From the NCBI GenBank assembly GCA_029817715.1, contig JARUPY010000356.1, forward strand, positions 2,451,001 through 2,515,000: a DNA stretch of 64,000 bases, given 5' to 3'. The first letter of the stretch is position 1. Every line of letters begins with the position of its first letter. The position numbers and the translations under genes are program-made. Origin of the DNA: Melastoma dodecandrum. Taxonomy: Eukaryota > Streptophyta > Magnoliopsida > Myrtales > Melastomataceae. This document shows positions 46,211 to 58,997 of the stretch, piece by piece. The notes below the pieces were generated by a model. It was given only the letters and a program-made list of their open reading frames with translations. It searched no databases and was not told the DNA's origin.

Positions 46211-47887
46211 TGTTAGTGTGTGCACATATGTGCCAAGAAACTTTGTAATATATGTGAATAGCTGTTAATAAAGGCCAGTATTTACTGTTTATTAATTACT
46301 TTTTTGCTCGTAATTAACTTTACGGTAAAGTCCCATAGATTGATTATTTGTCAATCTAGCATTGTCCTTGATCGGATAGATGTTTAGATGGGACATAAAC
46401 ATCTAGATCAACGTCGAGTATAACTAAGGTCGAGTTAGACAAAGGAATGGATGTTCAAGTTATACTTGGGGGTGCCTAAGTTTATGGTACACTGGACACG
46501 ACCCGTTTATAGAGAATACCACATATTAAGCGTCATTGGTCACTTCTCTTGTTGAACGAGTGTAACTGATCTCCTGACTTGAGACCTTCATTTATTCTAT
46601 GCGTGCAGTTGTCCACTTTGATGCCGTTAAAAACAGTCTTTAATCGGATTGTAAGTACTACGGTTATTGGGTGTGCAGCGAAGCGTAGATAGGATAGTGT
46701 TAAATCAATATAGGATTCATCGCTCTCTTGGATTAGAGAGTTGACTTCCTGGCCTCTTGATTGAGATATTAATGATTTTAAACACACGGCCGTGGAGGAA
46801 TGTTTATCATTCAAGTTAAAATCTATTATATCTCAGAAATCAAGTAAAATGATTAATTCAGTGATGGCACATAATGCACTGAATTAATCAGGATGTCGGT
46901 GAGATGAAGAGATTGAATTACACAGAAATCGGTTCATAGCGGTTTTGGGTCATGACCAATATTCTATTACGTTGGGTGACTGAAAACTGTTGCTAGACGG
47001 TTACCTCATTCTGTGTATGGATGTACATTGCCTTCGTATTATAATGGATAATATATTATCCATTAAACCTAGAGGGTCGCACGCAAAAGCACGTAGACAC
47101 GGACATTATTATTTAATTCTAATGGATATTAGAATTATAAATTTTCAGAATTAGAATTTGTTGGACTACAAATTTGTTCTGAAATATCGGAAGCAATAAA
47201 TCCTAGTGTTGGATTTAAATTGATTAAATATGTTCAAGTAGTAGGTTATAATAATATAATTATAATAATTAATTATTATATTATATTATTATATATCAAT
47301 ATAAGGCTTTAAATTGGGCTAAGCCCATTTGGCCCATTCTATCAACTGATTTAAATTTCAATTGTTCTGAAGACGTCTATCCAATTGCCTAGTTGCAAAA
47401 GTAAAATTTATAATGTATTATAGACTAGCCTAGCTGATAAAAGAAGATAGCATTGCTACGTGCTGTTAGGAAATGAAAAAACAATTGTTTAATACAATTG
47501 ATTTGACGATGGCGGTTCCTGTGGGCTGCGAAGCCCATACCCCTGCTAAAGTAAATTGGCTATTTAAGAATGACATTCGACAGAAAGAGGGACGACCTTC
47601 TGTAGCAAAAATATAAGGCTTCCGAGAGATTAGAAAAAGCTCAGAGGGCTAGCACCCGAGACTGAGCTGGAGGCATCCGTCAAACGTGTACATGGATACT
47701 TCTAGAGGAGTCATGGTTGGGACTCTCGAATACCGTCTTATCCGTAACGTTCATTGTTTTCAAACAACAAGGTATGAGTTATTAAGCTCATTTATTATTC
47801 GATTTATACGTATCACATAGATTCGGGGTGTGTTTCGGATAGTATTTTTTGAAACGAGCTTCCGCTGCGCCCGGTGGAAACCCATCA
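46211..47887 (+). repeat. 3' LTR of the copia element
   Basis: Direct repeat of 39596-41256 with about 5% substitutions in the part compared by eye and an extra palindrome-like ATAATGGATAATATATTATC block near 47040. Confidence 0.95.
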
Positions 47888-50767
47888 CTTCTGTCATTGG
47901 CCGGGTGTAACTTGCAGCAGTAGACGTCCCCGCGTCACTGAATTGATGCTTCCCGACTCCAGGCTGGGGGGCTCCTTGTCTCCCTACATCGGGAATCTCA
48001 GCTTCCTCAGGATATTAGACCTCAACAACAATGGTTTTGCCGGCGAAATCCCCCCTGAAATAGGGAACTTGACAGAGTTGCGCATGGATAATAACTCGTT
48101 TTCAGGTCAGCTCCCAGAGAACATCTCGAGCTGCACAAACCTACAAGAGATCCTTCTGGGAAACAGCAAGCTTGTTGGAGAAATTCCTCCTGGGTTGTAC
48201 GCTTTGTCAGCGAGTCTTCCAAGTCCACAAAAACCATTTCACCGGGAAGTTCCCTGATTTCTTCAGCAACTTGTCATCTCTGGAGTTCATTGGCGGAATG
48301 TCAAATGGTTTCAACGGCCCCATCCCAGCATCTCTTGGGCGTTTGCGAATATTACAATATATTGAGCTCGGAGGGAACTTCTTTTCTGGAACGGTACCCA
48401 CCTCGATTTTCAACATAACCTCTCTGATAAGCATAGGGTTCCCGATCAACAAACTCCAGGGAGGTCTCCCTCTGGACCTCAGGATCACTATTCCCAATCT
48501 CCAGATCTTCAATTTTGCCGGTAATCAGTTGACTGGACCTATTCCTCCTTCAATAGCCAATCTGACAAACTTAGTGAGCCTAAAGTTGTCCCAGAACAAT
48601 TTCAACGGATCGGTGCCTGATCTCAAAAATCTGAATCGGTTGTGGTGGCTTGGTATTTTTGGTAATCAATTGGGAAATGGCAAGTCAGGGGATTTGAAAT
48701 TCCTGAGTCCCTCAATTCCACCGAGCTATGGCGTCTCGATTTCAGCAGAAACAATTTCCGAGGCACGTTGCCTCAGTCTATTGGGAACTTATCTTCCAAT
48801 TTGAATAAGTTGGCATTCTGGTCCAATCAGCTCATGGGTACCCTCCCTTCAAGCATCGGGAATCTTCACAACTTGGAAGATCTAAGTATCAACTGGAATG
48901 CGTTGAATGGTATGCTCCCAAAGGAGATCGGTAAACTCAACAAGTTGAAGAACCTACGCGCAGGGTATAGTGATTACTCCGGGGAAATCCCATCTTCTAT
49001 TGGAAATTTGACAATGTTGATGGTACTGTCGTTGGCGGTGAACGGATTCAATGGGAATATTCCCGAAAGCCTAGGAAATGTCAAAACTTGATGAGTTTGG
49101 ATCTATCAGGAAACAACTTGACTGGAACTATACCATCTCAAGTCCTTGGTATTTCTTCCTTACCAGACTTTCTCGATTTATCTCAGAATTTGAAGTCGGT
49201 GATCTGAAGAACTTAGCAAATTTAGACGTGCATGGGAATAGACTGTCTGGACAGGTCCCAAGCACTCTCGGTGGATGCACCAGCTTGGTGTTATTGGACA
49301 TTAGGAATAATCTGTTCGAAGGCAACATCACCGCGTTTCTATCTCCTCTGAAAGGACTTCAACATCTAGACTTATCACAGAATAACTTCTTTGGCTGGAT
49401 CCCAAAATTCTTAGGAGACTTCCAGCTCGCGTACCTCAACCTATCTTTCAACCATTTCGAGGGAGAAGTTCCAATAAAGGAGTCTTCCTAAATGCCATGA
49501 GGGTCTCGGTCATGGGAAATTATAAACTCTGTGGCGAGATTCCAGCATTGAACTTACCAAGCTGTCCTACTTCTAAACGGAAGCGAGGAAGAAGAACCTT
49601 GTGGAGAATCGTCATCGTGGTCGCTAGCGGAATTGCTTTCCTGTCTGTTCTTCTTTTGTTGATTGCATCGCATCGTTGCATGGAGAGAAAAAGAAGAAGA
49701 AACATGAAGTCGCGGTTTGGGTTGGTTCCCAAAAGCCCTTTTCCACAAATTTCGTATGAGGATATACTCAGGGCGACCGATGGGCTCAATCATGATAACT
49801 TGATCGGTGCCAGTGGTTTTGGTTCCGTGTATAAGGGGATCCTTGCAAATTCTGATAATGTGGTAGCCATTAAGGTTCTGGACCTTCGAACTTGAGCGGC
49901 TTCAAAGAGTTTTATGGCAGAGTGTGAGGTATTAAAGAAGACAAAGACACCGAAATCTTGTTAAGATTTCTACTGTCTACTCGACCATCGACTTCCAAGG
50001 TAACGATTTTAAGGCGCTTTTGTACGAGTACATGGAAAAGGGAAGCCTGGAAGATTGGCTGCATCCTAAAGTTGCATCAGAGGGAGTGCGCTGGAAGTTA
50101 AGTTTAAGGCATAGGTTGAGTATTGCCGTGGACATTGCATGTGCTGTGGAGTATGACGTGCCGGTGATTCACTGCGATTTGAAGCCAAGTAATGCCCTCC
50201 TGGATGCAGAGATGACAACAAAGGTCGGTGATTTCGGCCTCACGAGAATTCTCTCTGTCGATGATGTTGTTGTGCAAGTAAGCTCGACGGGAGTGAGAGG
50301 CACAGTCGGCTACATCCCTCCAGGTGCATGAATTTTTTTATGTAAATGTGGTTTTGGATATTTGTTAGCTCATACTCAGTAATACAGGCTGTTTAACACG
50401 AAATATTGTAGAGTATGGAATCGGAAGCCAAGTGTCGAGGGAAGGCGATGTTTATAGTTTCGAAATTCTTCTGCTGGAGATGTTTATGGGAAAGATGCCA
50501 ACCGAAGACTTGTTCCAGAATGAATGGAACATCCGAAGCCACTGCGAGGCTGCGTTGCCGGATAGAGCGGGAGAAGTAGCAGACCCTTGTCTGTTTTTAA
50601 ATGAGTTTGGAGTAGGATCGAGCGCCCGTGCTCCGCGAAGGATTCTAGAATGTCTAGCGAAGGTGTTCAAAATCGGAGTTGCGTGTTGTAGCGAGCGTCC
50701 TGGAGAAAGGATGGACATCCGCATGGCCGCAGCAAAACTAAGAGCCCTCAAATCTCTGGTGGGCTGA

Positions 50768-52137
50768 AGCTCCGAATCCCGCTCAGATGCTGACGTTGAG
50801 ATTCGAACCGGAAATATCCAAAATGAATTCATCGTATCTCACAGACAGCTTTAGATACATCTACCAAATTGTCATGTACACAAGATCACTGTTGCAAACA
50901 TGGCTCCCATATAATGTGTGATATATAAGAAATTGAATAAGAAAATGCGTAAATTACTTCCTCTCGACTTTAGAGGAATGATGCAAATTCTATATTTAAA
51001 AGTGTTTGGAAAGTAATTAATTTTGTATACATTCATGATCACCTTAAAAGTGATTATGAAATATATTACTTAAATAAAAGTATTTATTAAATTAATCAAC
51101 TTAATATTTGGCAACACCAATATAAGGAATGATACGTTTGACTTAATTCTTTTTTAAGTTATTCTTTTATTATTAATTTTTTTTAAAAAAAATAATATTT
51201 GAAAATATCGTAATTTAGGTAAGAATGGAAAATATATATATTTTAGGTGATAAGGTCAGTAAAATATAATAAATTTAATACACGTGAGATTGAGATCATT
51301 GATAAGAAGGGTTTTAGCTATCATTTTATTATCGAATGGTAAGACTTAACTCACATCAAATTCTTGTAGTTGAACTTAGGCTAACAACCATATTTTCAAC
51401 AATATGTGTTTTTATCTAGTTCTGAATTCCTTCTTAGTTTGCAAGTCTTATTCTAAAATCATCGTCATATTTCCAAATAGTAGTCAGTTAGTCATCGCAA
51501 AATGCGAAACCAAATCACACGCAAGGGTTTGTGAAATTGTTTAACAAATTGTTGGTAGCCAACAAACATGAGATTTATCAATCCATCATGGAGGATATTT
51601 AGTTCAAAGTAATATATTTTTTTTTATAGAAGAAAAATCTGATTCATTACAACAAACTTATATTATTTTTTTTTTAGTTCAAAGTCACTATGAAGCCGAC
51701 TATAAATAAGATGGAAAACAGTGAGAATCAAAAGGGAAGTATTTTTCACGGCAATCTTCTTTTGACTCCAAAGTCAGTTCTACTTAGAAAAAGTCATTGA
51801 ATAACAAGAAGCAAAGTGGACTCTTGTGATGCGGAGGCAAAGGCAGTCTTGGGTTCCTCCTCTGCTTTTAGATTCTCTATTTATACGAGAAAAAAATATA
51901 AACTTTCGAGAAGAGAGGAAGGAAACGGCTACCGTCCCACTCACGGGGGCGATGCCGCTTTTACTACTAATTTTTACATTTTTTGATAATATGGTACCAA
52001 ACTGTACAATTGATTAGTAAAAGCTTAATAACGGGACCGTGGGCTTAGTAAAAGTTTAGTACTAATGTATATGTTTCTACTAAATTCTGCTAATGGGTCC
52101 GTAAAAATGTACAAAAATATGTCCGGTAATGATTTCT
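50768..52137. other. 3' flank of copy A, duplicated downstream of copy B
   Basis: 50770-51320 matches 63440-63930 in order (GATTCGAACxGGAAATATCC, TTGTCATGTACACAAGA, AACACCAATAT, GGAATGATACGTTTG, TTAGGTGATAAGGTCAG), so the duplicated unit extends about 500 bases past the genes. 51330-52130 is AT-rich with no gene seen. Confidence 0.7.
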
Positions 52138-52404
52138 CGTTAAGATTTCTACTGTCTGCTCAACCATTGACTTCCGAGATAATGATTTTTAAGATGCTTG
52201 TGTATGAGCACATGGTAAAGGGAAGCCTGGAAGATTGGCTGCATCCTGAAGTTATATCCGAGGGAGTGTGCCGGAAGTTAAGCTTGAGGCATGGCCGAGA
52301 ATTGCCGTTGACATAGCTTGTGCTGTGGAGTATCTGCATCTCGAGTGTGACGTGCCTGTGATTCACTGCGATTTGAAGCCAAGCAATGTCCTCCTGGATG
52401 CTTA
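52138..52404 (+). pseudogene. LRR receptor kinase fragment (copy C), kinase domain only
   Basis: The sequence corresponds to the part of copy B at 62625-62885: VKISTV-like start, then [29 protein letters not shown] and SNVLLDA, in at least two frames. It is cut off on both sides, has no LRRs and no activation segment, and cannot encode a kinase. It shows a third member of the tandem array. Confidence 0.85.
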
Positions 52405-53837
52405 ACATAAGTGATTGGAAGCTGGAATATGGTGATGATTTCTATGGAAGATTGTGGCAGTTACATAGGTCAGGAGGGCATGGTAATTACTTGGATGTCG
52501 TGTTTATTAGTAAGGATTGCAAAATGAGATTCCAAGGGATATGATTTAAAGAATATAACTGGTGAAAACTAGCCGGGTCTTGGTATGAGTCTAATACCCA
52601 AAGGTACATCATCCGAGTATTTACTTGCTCGTTCAATCTCCAACGGCATTAGCTTATCATGTGTTGTTGTTGTTGTAAGGTCAGCATACGTTCATTAAAG
52701 TCATTTGTTTGACGTTCGATGTAGAAGTAATCCAGTCACGATCAAAACTCGAAATCCAAATCCCAAGTGTTTGTTTTTACGTAAATACCATGTCGGCCCA
52801 CCCGAAATAGCCCACAACCCCAACTCAATGATATGATACCCACCCCTGGCATAGCCCAGTCCCCATACTTCTTTGATCGTCGACCTTAAAGGCTACGACA
52901 GTCGAAGCGGCGGTGGCATTTTAGGGCCATCGTCAGTCACCAGCTCCTATAATTTATCATGGAATGGAGGCAGAGGAGGAAATGGTAAAAAGGCAATGTT
53001 TTATAACCACCCACAAGATTAAGGAAATCAAGTGTTAAAATAAAAAAGATTAATTTTTGATTTGTTGGTAATAATCTCCTTAGAGTCCAAGTCAGTCGTG
53101 GCTGTCTGCTTCTAAAACATTTTCCCCTCAGCAAAAAGTAACCCCTAACTCACGTTCATTTATATAGAGGATTACGTGTAATTTACTATTTAGAAAAATT
53201 AATAAAAATATTTAAAATATTGATATGATTTTGGCGAGCCAGAAGCCTAAATTTTTACGACTATAAAAGTTCTTCTAATAAAGACCTGAAACATTTTTCA
53301 TATGGTGTTTTTGTGTATTAATATCACATGGGTTTGGTATAAACCCAACATGAAAAAAAACTCAAATTAAAAGACTTAGTAACACATTTTCTTTCTCATG
53401 AAAGCATTTTAATTGGCATATCCATATATAAGTAAGGGACGCGCCTTCATTTGGTTATCCGTAATTATGTGATATCAAACACGCTTATGAACGTGTCCTC
53501 CTGATATTGGAAACATAGATCCACATTGCTCAAGAAGTCACGTCCATCATCTGAACCTACGAAAAAAGAAGGGTGAGAATATGATTACAGAGCAAGTGAT
53601 ATTGTGAACACCATCAAAAGTCAAAGTCGCTTACAAGTCATCAAAAGTTTGTTGAAGATTATTGTCGGAGTTTGACTCAAAAGCAATTTTCATTTGAACT
53701 TTTATGTGCGTGATTTATGGTAATGGAGAGACTAAACTAACACAAATATATAATCCCGGGTCGGCCCACCCCAAGCCCAGCATATAAGCCCAACGTGATT
53801 CAGTTTTAAAATCAATTGGTAATAGAGGGAGTGACCT
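52405..53837. other. Intergenic DNA with the duplicated 5' flank of the kinase cluster
   Basis: 52955-53200 repeats the upstream flank of copy A (38990-39200) with an extra insertion of about 45 bases. It is the old upstream region of copy B, now separated from its gene by about 7 kb, mostly copia remnants. No gene seen elsewhere. Confidence 0.6.
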
Positions 53838-56757
53838 ATATATGCTAGTTTGTGAGGCATTTTTTTTATCCAATATGAAACTTGGGTTTCAACAAAGACC
53901 TAATTGCTCATTTTTCTTTATTAGCGGTTTACTATGACCGTAAATCCGTAAAAAAAAAATCTTTTGACTATTTGTAAGACCTGCGGTTCAACAATATAAA
54001 TTATGTATTTGTCTATTGTTATATTTTAAATTCTGTACAGCGAACACCAACCCGGTTCGCACAATTTGATACATACTAAGTTTCATTGGTAATGCTTTTC
54101 CCATTACCATCTCCTTACAATTCACCTTAGATGATAAAACGAAAAGCCGTTACCCATATTCTAAATGCGAGTGGCCTTCGACTTTGGTACGCACCAAAAC
54201 CCATTCCTCTGTTGGACCGAACTCTATCGATATTACAAAAATAGGATATTCTAAATAGAAATAATCTATGAGTTTTTCAAAACTTTTATGAGTTTTGTAT
54301 AATAAAACTCTATTTCACATGGGGGGCATTCCATTATAAGAGAATTTATCACATAAGCATACATTACAAAAAAAATGAGATATACAATTGCATTAGTAAG
54401 GGACGGGTCTTCATTCCATTTCCGTAGCTATGTAATATCTAACACGCTTCTGGACGCATCCTCCTAATATTCAAGAATAATATCCCCGTATGTGTTACGC
54501 AAGAAATCGCGTCAATTACGAGCATATGAAGTTTCTATCCCCTTGTGTTGTATGTGTTAACCTTGTTTTTGATGATGAGCTTGAGAAACTATATTATAAA
54601 TCAATAGCATTGTGTTAATGTAAAACTTCATTTATCTTTAGTGATGAGCTGAGCAAATTGTTGCTGAGCCATAGTTAGCCTGAGCTATACGTTGCAACGT
54701 TACATTAAGTCGTTACTATTTTGCTACGCTTGCTCATTGAAAATTTGGAGATAATATTTTTTTTTTTGCAATATATTTCGAATTATCTTAGAATATATTT
54801 AAAACAAATACATTGGATAAGCTTTGGATTTTTCAAATCCTTTTATTAGGCAATTCAAAATCAAAATATTGTCTTTTCAATTAAATATTTGGAAACAATA
54901 TATTTTCATTATGAAATTTAACAATTGTTTGCATTGAAGAGTGAAGTTGTTGATGGAGCTCAGTTATGGCATCTGCGATATGGACGTTTGAATCACAAGG
55001 GCCTATCGTTGTTTAGAGGGGGAATATGGTCATAGGTCTTCCAAAAACCCAGCCAACAGCAACATGTGTCTGTGAAGGATGTGCGTATGGGAAAACATCG
55101 TCTTTCTTATCCCAATACCTCTTGGAGAGCTGACACCACTCTTGAATTTGTGCATACTGACATCTGTGGTCTAACCCAAACTCCAACGATCGGTAACAAG
55201 AGATACTTTCTCTTATTTATCGATGATTACACTCGTATGATATGGGTATACTTTCTTGAAAAGAAATCAGAGGCTTTCACTACATTTTTTAGTTTCAAAG
55301 CGAATGCAAAGAAGCAAAGTGGAGATCAAATAAAGACTTTGAGGACATATCGTGGAGGAGAATTCTTTACAAGCCGTTTCAAGGCATACAACGACAACTT
55401 ACTATGAAGTACTCACATCAGCAGAATGCCGTTGTTGAGAGGAAGAATATGACTATTGTTGAGATGACTCGAAGTATGCACAAAGGCAAGGGTCTTCTGA
55501 ATTCATTGTGGCCTCGATCACCGACGAAAGCCATTCAAAACAAGATGTCCTATGAAGCATGGCATAAGAGGAAACCCGTGGTTGATCATTTGAAGCTATT
55601 TGGATGTGTTGCATATGCTCTTTTCACGAAGAAAAAGGAGAAGTTTGATGAGAAGAGTGAGAAGTTAATCTTTATTATTTACAGCGAAGAATCTAAAGGT
55701 TATCGTTTGTTTGACCTAAAGACTAATAATCTTGTGATTTCAAGAGTTGTTATTTTCGATGAGAATGCAGCGTGGAAGTGGGAGAATGAGTCTCCTCAGA
55801 CTCAGCCAACGTTTTCTTATCCAGAAGCACCAGTAGTAGTGTCTTCCTCAAATCTCATAGATACATCAGTAGCTAGTTCCTTAAAAGTAAATTCACAGAA
55901 TGAAGATTATGTTGGTGATATGCAACCAAGGAGGTATTACTCATTAACTGAAGTTTACGAGCAAGCTAATTTTGCACTTGCTATTTTTGAGCCGCCGAAG
56001 TTTGAAGAGGCCAAAAAAGAAGAAAAGTGGAGAAATGAGATGAAAGAAGAGATGTTTAGTATTGAGAAGAATGATACTTGGTCCCTGGTAGGCCTTCCTA
56101 AAGGAAAAAAAATAATTGGCTTAAACTGAGTGTTCAAAACAAAATTCAATGAGGATGGAAGTGTTCAGAAGCCCAAAGCTCGTCTCGTAGCAAAGGGTTA
56201 CTCACAACAGCCGGAGTTGATTTCACTGATACATACGCCCCTGTAGCCAGAATGAAAACTATTCGAAGTGTGCTAGCACTTGCCGCACAAATGGAGCTTG
56301 AAATTGTCGCAGGCCAATTATATATATGTGGTATTTTAATTATTTCATTTGTATGAAATTAACTATGGGAAGTTACCGTTTGAGGACTTTCCATCCGTTT
56401 CTGCGACCATTCAGTAGGTATCTGCTCAGATTGGTCTGATAAGCTAATATTATGAAAACTAATCAATGGGAATCGTCCTAATGAACTTGGACACATCCCA
56501 CGTAGTTTATCCCATAAAAATCAGACAAGGCTTTCAGACTACAACGAGTCTGTGTAGTCTGTATAGTTGTCCAAAGTCCATGTGATCTGTGAAACTTTGA
56601 GGAGTTGTGTCAGCTGTGTGATCGGTGGAGAACGGAATGTGCTAAGTGATCGTTTGGTTCTTACTTTCGCTTCTGCGTGCGGGAGTCCCAAGGGCTGTGT
56701 CCCACCTTGGTCGTCATGAGAGAGACTGTGTGTCCTCGGTGCATTCAACGAGCGTTT
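53838..56757 (+). mobile_element. Decayed copia element, tandem unit 1
   Basis: The unit starts with TATATATGCTAGTTTGTGAGG and ends with a 450-base LTR-like tail (56310-56757). The pol remnant at 54935-56300 shows GAG-pre-integrase (LWHLRYGRLNHKGL), integrase (DICGLTQTP, DDYTRMIWVYFLEKKSEAF, LRTYRGGEF, NAVVERKNMT) and the start of reverse transcriptase (KARLVAKGYS, TYAPVARMKTIRS). Frames change at about 55065, 55400 and 56130, and RT breaks off near 56300. Gag, protease and most of RT/RNase H are missing. Confidence 0.85.
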
Positions 56758-58997
56758 TCTATATATGCTAATTTGTGAGGCATTTTCTATCCAACGTGGA
56801 ACTTGGATTTCAACGAAGACCTAGTTGCTCATTTTCCTTTACTAGCAGTTTACTATGACTGTAAATCCGTAAAAAAAATCTTTTGACTATTTGTAAGACC
56901 CGACGTTCAACAATACATTGGATAAACTTTGGATTTTTCAAATTATTTTATTAGGCAACTCAAAATCAAAATATTGTCTTTTCAAGTAAAGATTTGGAAA
57001 CAATATACTTTCGTTATGAAAGTTAACAATTGTTTGCATCGACATTTCAATGCAATGCAAGATATGAATGAAGTGTGGTTTTTGGATAGTGACTGTAGCG
57101 ATCATGTGATAGAAGTAAGAAAAACTTTGTGGAGATCGACAATAGCTACAACTCGCTGCTAAAGCTTGGAGATAACAAAAAGATAAAAATTGAAGAAGTG
57201 GGAATCGTTGCGATGAGAGCAACAAATGGTGAAGAAAAACGGATTAATGATGTGTTTTATTTTCCAGACATTGCTCAGAATCTTTTGAGCGTGGGACAAA
57301 TAATGAAGAGAGGTTATAAGGTTACCGTTGCTGATAGTCAATGTGAGATCGTTGACAAAAATAAGGAGATGATCGAAGTAGTGAAGATAATGGCAAATAA
57401 CTCGTTTCCACTGATGATGAATTCATCCTTGAATGTTGCATTAAGGAGTGAAGTTGTTGATGAAGCTCAATTATGGCATTTACGATATGGACATTTGAAT
57501 CACAAGGGCCTAATGTTGTTTAGAGATAGGAATATGATCATAAGTTTTCCAAAAATCCAGCCAACAGAAACATGAGTCTGTGAAGGATCTGTGTATGGGA
57601 AAACATCGTTTTTCTTTTTCCAATACCTCTTGGAGAGCTAAAACCCCTCTTTAATTGGTGCATGCGGACATCTGTGGTCCAACCCAAACTCCAACGATCG
57701 ATAACAGGAGATACTTTCTCTTATTTGTCGATGATTACACTTGTATGATATGGGTATACTTTCTTGTAAAGAAATCGGAGGCTTTCATTACTTGCTTGAG
57801 TTTCGAAGCCAATGCAAAGAAGCAAAGTGGATATCAAATAAAGACTATAAGGACATATCGTGGAGGAGAATTCATTTACAAGCCGTTTCTAAATTATTGC
57901 AAGTAGCAAAGCATCCATTGTCAACTTTCTGTGAAGTACTCACCTCAGTAGAATGGCATTGCTGAGAGGAAGAACAAGACTATTGTTGAGATGACTCGAC
58001 GTATGATCAAAGGCAAGGGTCTTCCGAATTCATTGAGGCCGAAGCTGTGTACACAGTAGCTTACATTCCCAATCGATTACCGATGAAAGCCATTCAAAAC
58101 AAGATGCCTTATGAAGCTTGGCATAAGAGGAAACTCGTGGTTGATCACTTGAAGCTTATGCCGGTGATATGCAACCAAGAAGGTATCGTTCCTTAACTGA
58201 AGTTTACGAGCAAGCTAATTTTGCACTTGCTATGTTTGAGCTGCAGAATTTCAAAGAGGTCGCAAAAGAAGAAAAATGAAGAAATGCAATGAAAGAAGAG
58301 ATGTTTAGCAAGAATGATACTTCGTCTCTAGTAGAACTTCCTAAAGGAAAAGAAGCAATTGGCTTAAAATGGGTGTTCAAAACAAAATTCAATGAGGATG
58401 GAATGTGTTCAAAAGCATAAAGTTCATCTCGTAGGAAAGAGTTACTCACAACAGCCCGAAGTTGATTTCACTGAGGCGTAGGCCCTTGTAGCCAGAATGA
58501 AAACTATTCGAAGTATGCTAGCACTTTCCCGACAAATGCAGCTTGAAATTTTCGTCAGGTTAATTTTTAATTATTTCATTCGTATGAAATTAGTTAACTA
58601 TGGAAAGCTATAATTTGAGGACTTTCCATCCGTTTCTGCGACCGTTGAATAGGTATCAGCTCAGATTGGTATGATCAACTGGATATTATGGAAACTAATA
58701 AATGGGAATCGTCCTAATGAACTTGAACACATCCCACGTAGTTTTTCCCATAAAAATCAGACAAGGCTTTCATATTACAACGAGTCTGCATAGACTGTTT
58801 GGTTGTCCAAAGCCTGCGTGATCTGTGTGAAACTTTGAGGAGCTGTGTGAGTGGTGTGATCAGTGGAGATCGGAAGGTGCAAAGTGATCTCCTGGTTCTT
58901 ACTTTCACATATGCGTGAGGGAGTGCCAAGGGTTGTGTGTCACCTTGATCGTCATGAAAGGGACTGTGTGTCCTTGGTACATTCAACGACCGGTTGA
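56758..58997 (+). mobile_element. Decayed copia element, tandem unit 2
   Basis: This is a direct repeat of unit 1 in the same order, starting TATATATGCTAATTTGTGAGG. It keeps more of the protease to pre-integrase region (57060-57575: WFLDSDCSDHVI, then NLLSVGQIMKRGYKV) but less integrase. Stops and frameshifts are scattered (for example TGA at about 57573) and a deletion after 58150 removes the middle that unit 1 retains. The LTR-like tail 58560-58997 matches 56310-56757 closely. Confidence 0.85.

Larger units (their letters stand above)
39596..47887 (+). mobile_element. Ty1/copia retrotransposon with two LTRs and TSD
   Basis: 5' LTR 39596-41256 (1661 bp) and 3' LTR 46211-47887 (1677 bp) both begin TGTTAGTGTGTGCACATATG and end CCATCA. 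CTTCT flanks both ends (39591-39595 and 47888-47892) as a 5-bp target duplication. The primer site follows the 5' LTR (from 41258) and a polypurine tract precedes the 3' LTR. Counting by eye over the first 640 or so bases, the LTRs differ at about 33 sites (roughly 5%), and the 3' LTR has a 20-30 bp insertion near 47040. The insertion is therefore not recent. The target is exon 1 of the receptor kinase gene, same orientation. Confidence 0.96.
39390..50767 (+). pseudogene. LRR receptor-like kinase pseudogene (copy A), split by a copia element
   Basis: The first piece (39390-39595) has a signal peptide and the start of the LRR N-cap (KTNETDRVALLEFRG). The rest resumes at 47893. Comparison with intact copy B shows LRRs, transmembrane segment, kinase and the same single intron (50325-50411). 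Besides the 8.3-kb insertion it has frameshifts near 48205, 48705, 49080, 49190, 49485 and 49935. It also has a TGA at 49893-49895 in the kinase domain and a small deletion near 50150 removing the LHQEC residues before [11 protein letters not shown]. No functional receptor can be made. Ancestrally it was a subfamily XII (FLS2/EFR/XA21-type) pattern-recognition candidate. Confidence 0.93.
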
